A stretch of 64,000 nucleotides of DNA from Aphidius gifuensis (lineage: Eukaryota; Arthropoda; Insecta; Hymenoptera; Braconidae). The position numbers were made by a program, and so were the translations under genes. The DNA lies in contig NC_057788.1 of NCBI RefSeq assembly GCF_014905175.1, positions 30,660,154-30,724,153 of the forward strand, written 5' to 3'. A model generated the notes under the pieces. The model ran no database searches, had not been told where the DNA came from, and saw nothing but the letters and a program-made list of their open reading frames with translations. This document shows, in pieces, positions 60,880 to 64,000 of this stretch; the first letter of the stretch is position 1, and each line of letters begins with the position of its first letter.

Positions 60880-63800
60880 TTGATATTAAAAATATATATG
60901 TATGTGTATTATGTATAAGTCGGCAGTTAATGGATATGTGGTGAGGATCTTGTAACAATGTATCAAACTGTTGCGCCCGTGGTGTGTTAGTTGGAGAAAA
61001 AAAATGAAATAAAAAAAAATATAAAAAATCAACTTATTCAAAACTTTGTAAAGGGAATATACCGACATTGAACATAACATGATCTCAATGGCCAAAACAA
61101 GTCATGAATATAATACACAAATATAAACTGTATGAACAACATTAATATTCACTCATGGTAGATGATACCTGCTGTGGAATTCAAGGCGTTGGTTCATATG
61201 GAAACATACATGTACTTGCACAAAATATATATATACCAGAATCTAGATTATCTGGTATTGCCATGATTAAATCACATTATCAAAGACTTGTTACAAGCTT
61301 CTTTTGCTTCTGAATGAAATATTTTTATTTTAAAAAAAAATAATAATTTTCATAATTACATTAACATTATTTTATAATTAATTTAATTTATCAAATGATA
61401 ATTGATTTGCATTTTTTTCTGGTGAAAGATTTGTTAATAATTATCATGGTTTAAATGAGCCACTATTTTTTGAGTTAGTCCTTAAAATTTTAATCATTTT
61501 TCTTAACAATTTTTTGCTCCATTTATTTTTTTCTACCAGTTAAAGTAATAATTTATATAAATAAAATTGTAAATGATATGATTTCAAATATAAAAGCTTG
61601 AATGCCGATTGAATTTCAAAGATACATAATATATATAAGAGATATGTAACTTGAAGCTTAGTCCTTAGAATTGAGTATTGAATTAAATGTGAGAGGACAG
61701 TATGAGTGTGTCAGGGGTTGTCATGGGACGTTGGGGATTTCCTGGATGGAACTTTAATAAATATAGTAATATATAAATTTAGAAACAAGGCGGCAACCCT
61801 TGCCCAAGGGGTTGGCCTGCACGCGGTTCCCTGAGACATGATATAAAGCAACCGAGTGAAAAGGGGTATCTGTTGTCATGGTCCCTGTGATGCTCCATTA
61901 TTGATTAAAGATGGCTGGGTATCTCTTGCTAAAACTTTATCTTCATATAAATTTTCATCTTGTTCATTGTCAGATGTATACACCAATATCATCAGTCATA
62001 TATATATATTCGACTGGCAACATTGTACAAACCAACGACGCCATTTTAATATGCGCAATTATAATGTGTATTCAGTAAAATCATCCCCAAGTAGAAAGAG
62101 ATATTTATACACATAGAGAGAGTTTGTTAAATGTACATATACAAATTTATGGTCTTTATAATTTTATATATATACATATAGATTTTTATTTCGCTCTTGA
62201 CTTGCTTCATAAAATTATTTTACTGAATGATTTTATACTTCTTTGTTTGCCATTGAAAATCATTGGGGAAGCCGCGTAATCGACGAGTTAATTAATACGT
62301 ATTTGGTGTTTTAATTGGTTCAACTGTATTAAAGGGTTGATAGTTATATATTGAACCCCTTTTAGATATTATTCAATAAAATACCAAAAATTTAACTTAT
62401 TTTATATCTATTTGATTTATTCAGTAAATATGTAAATATTTTTAACACAAGCTTTCTAATCATCTTTAAATATAAAAATAAATGTATCAATTGAAATAAT
62501 ATTTTTTTTAAAGAAAGAAAAAATTTCTATTAGCTTGTATTAATTTTAAAAACATTGATTATTTTATTTCAATTAAAATCTATTGTTGGAAAAATAATAA
62601 TATAATTTATTTATTTTATATTTCTTTAAATTTAATTCAATTAATAATTAAGTTTCAATTGCTTTATAAATAATCTTTATTGATAAAAAAAAATTATCAT
62701 ATATTCTTGATAAATTCGTAGCTAATTAATTTTTAATAATTGTCAATGATATTATTGTTGTAAAATATTTCACATAGATATTTTACAACTCTAAAAAATT
62801 ATTCTTTTAAAAGCTCCGCATTATGTACTTAGCCGCGTTGACAATTAAAAATCATCACATGCATTAAAATATTTATTTAAAAAATAAATATTTAATGTGT
62901 ATTAATTTTTTAAAATATTAACAACAATATTATATTACACATATATTTGTTATAATGTATATGTAAACATAAAATCTACAAGAACAGGTACATTTATTTA
63001 CTTAGGTCCAAAGCTTGAATATGATAGGGAGAATATTGCTGACGAAAGCTCGTTAGTGATTTGGTTTATAATGGCGTTACGACTCTTGTTATTTGATATA
63101 TAATTTGGTGGATCTTTATGGATATGGATGATGTTCTCTTGTTGGTTTATTAATAGATACACATGTATATAAATCTCCTTTTAAATTATTAAAAACACAA
63201 CGAGGGCTTTTAATATTTTCATGTATATACACGTTGGCAAAAAAAAAAAAAACCCTCGCTATAATAATTATAAAAACAAAAATAAATATCTTGACATTTA
63301 TCAATAATTATTATTTATTAATTATCAAACAATAACACATTAATTTATCAATTAACAAGTGTTAATTTATACGACAAAAATTATATTTATTTACACACCT
63401 CTCGTAAATTAATTTTTCATTTATTTAATAATATTTAATTAATTATAAAATCAAGCAAAGTATTTACTTATTCAATCAGTTAATAGATTGACTTTATAAT
63501 TAAAATATTAAATATATGCAAGTGACACTCTATATATTTATTGATTTCAAAAATCAAAAAGAAAAAATGATTTTAATTAACTGTAAATAGTCGATTCAAT
63601 TTTAAATATATATATTATTATATAGAGTTGATTATTATCAACATTAGACTGGTTCTAAAGACAGGTTTTTTCACTACAAAAATATATGTTTATAATGAAC
63701 GATGTTGCTCGTTACTCGAACGTTCTAATCACGCGCAGTATAACATATTCAAATTTAAAAAAAAAAAAAAATAATGTCTATATACCTGTAGGCTGTCGGT

Positions 63801-64000
63801 CGTGAATGTCGTGATGATGCACCTTTGTAGATTTATTTGTTTTTTATTTTATCACTGTGCATATAACTCTATATATTCTAGTATTTTAATTTTTTTTTTT
63901 TTAATTTTATATGTACGTACCCTCGGTGGACTATTGAGGTCACGTCCTTGGACAAAAAGGTAACAGTCAAGATGACACCTTGGCCCTTCCCATCAGGAAA
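60880..64000. other. AT-rich region, no gene seen
   Basis: Nothing codes convincingly. A GC-richer patch at 61780-61830 contains CAACCCTTG mirrored by CAAGGGGTTG with one bulged base. AT hairpins occur at 61233-61258 (ATACCAGA / TCTGGTAT around AATCTAGATT) and 62862-62897. The window end (63780-64000) is again more balanced in composition and may approach another feature. Confidence 0.45.
62862..62897. repeat. AT-rich hairpin, 16-bp stem
   Basis: CATTAAAATATTTATTT and AAATAAATATTTAATG pair over 16 bases with a single bulged A and a tiny loop. The long stem with GC-anchored ends (CAT/ATG) makes it stand out from the background. Confidence 0.6.

Overview
The window looks like a piece of an AT-rich insect nuclear genome, most likely hymenopteran and possibly a parasitoid wasp. 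The reasons are overwhelming A/T composition with very many poly-A/poly-T runs, short introns (66-79 bases) with canonical GT..AG ends, AATAAA signals, poly-Asn/poly-Gln tracts in a regulatory-type protein, and no bacterial operon structure. The taxonomic guess is inference; only the eukaryotic, intron-bearing, AT-rich nature is read directly. No rRNA, convincing tRNA, CRISPR array or intact transposon was seen. Most of the 64 kb is gene desert.

Layout. At 5.1-6.7 kb (minus) is a five-exon gene, all introns phase 0, for a secreted Cys-rich helical protein of 423 residues. Exons 2+3 and exons 4+5 encode the same two-exon module, with identical spacing of six cysteines, so the gene arose by internal duplication. 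At 8.2 kb (plus) is a 38-codon ORF with a clear signal peptide. At 17.0-19.1 kb (minus) is a gene whose N-terminus looks mitochondrial. One phase-1 exon 1 can join either a long exon with its own stop or a short chain of exons with a different C-terminus. The arrangement recalls the complex I subunit NDUFV3, but the match is weak. It faces a possible three-exon micropeptide gene at 20.4-20.7 kb across a candidate bidirectional promoter.

From 20.7 to 54 kb there is almost nothing with coding character. This part holds a chain of three exon-like segments at 25.5-26.4 kb (possible lncRNA), a dispersed repeat family whose other locus is at 9.4-9.8 kb, several inverted repeats, and isolated GC-rich islands (about 34.6, 49.0, 50.0 and 53.5 kb) that may be enhancers, promoters or untranslated first exons. 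At 54.3-55.2 kb (plus) is a 313-codon exon ending in a strong splice donor, with three SUMO-type sites and Asn/Gln/His tracts. It is best read as the N-terminal exon of a developmental transcription factor whose DNA-binding exons lie downstream, probably outside the window. Downstream are a very dense CpG cluster (55.9 kb), two opposed CTCF-like motifs (57.3 and 57.4 kb) and a 49-codon ORF with a signal-like start (60.7 kb).

The desert plus regulatory islands around one TF-like exon suggests a long-range regulatory domain. The two secreted-protein loci at 5-8 kb form a separate small neighbourhood.
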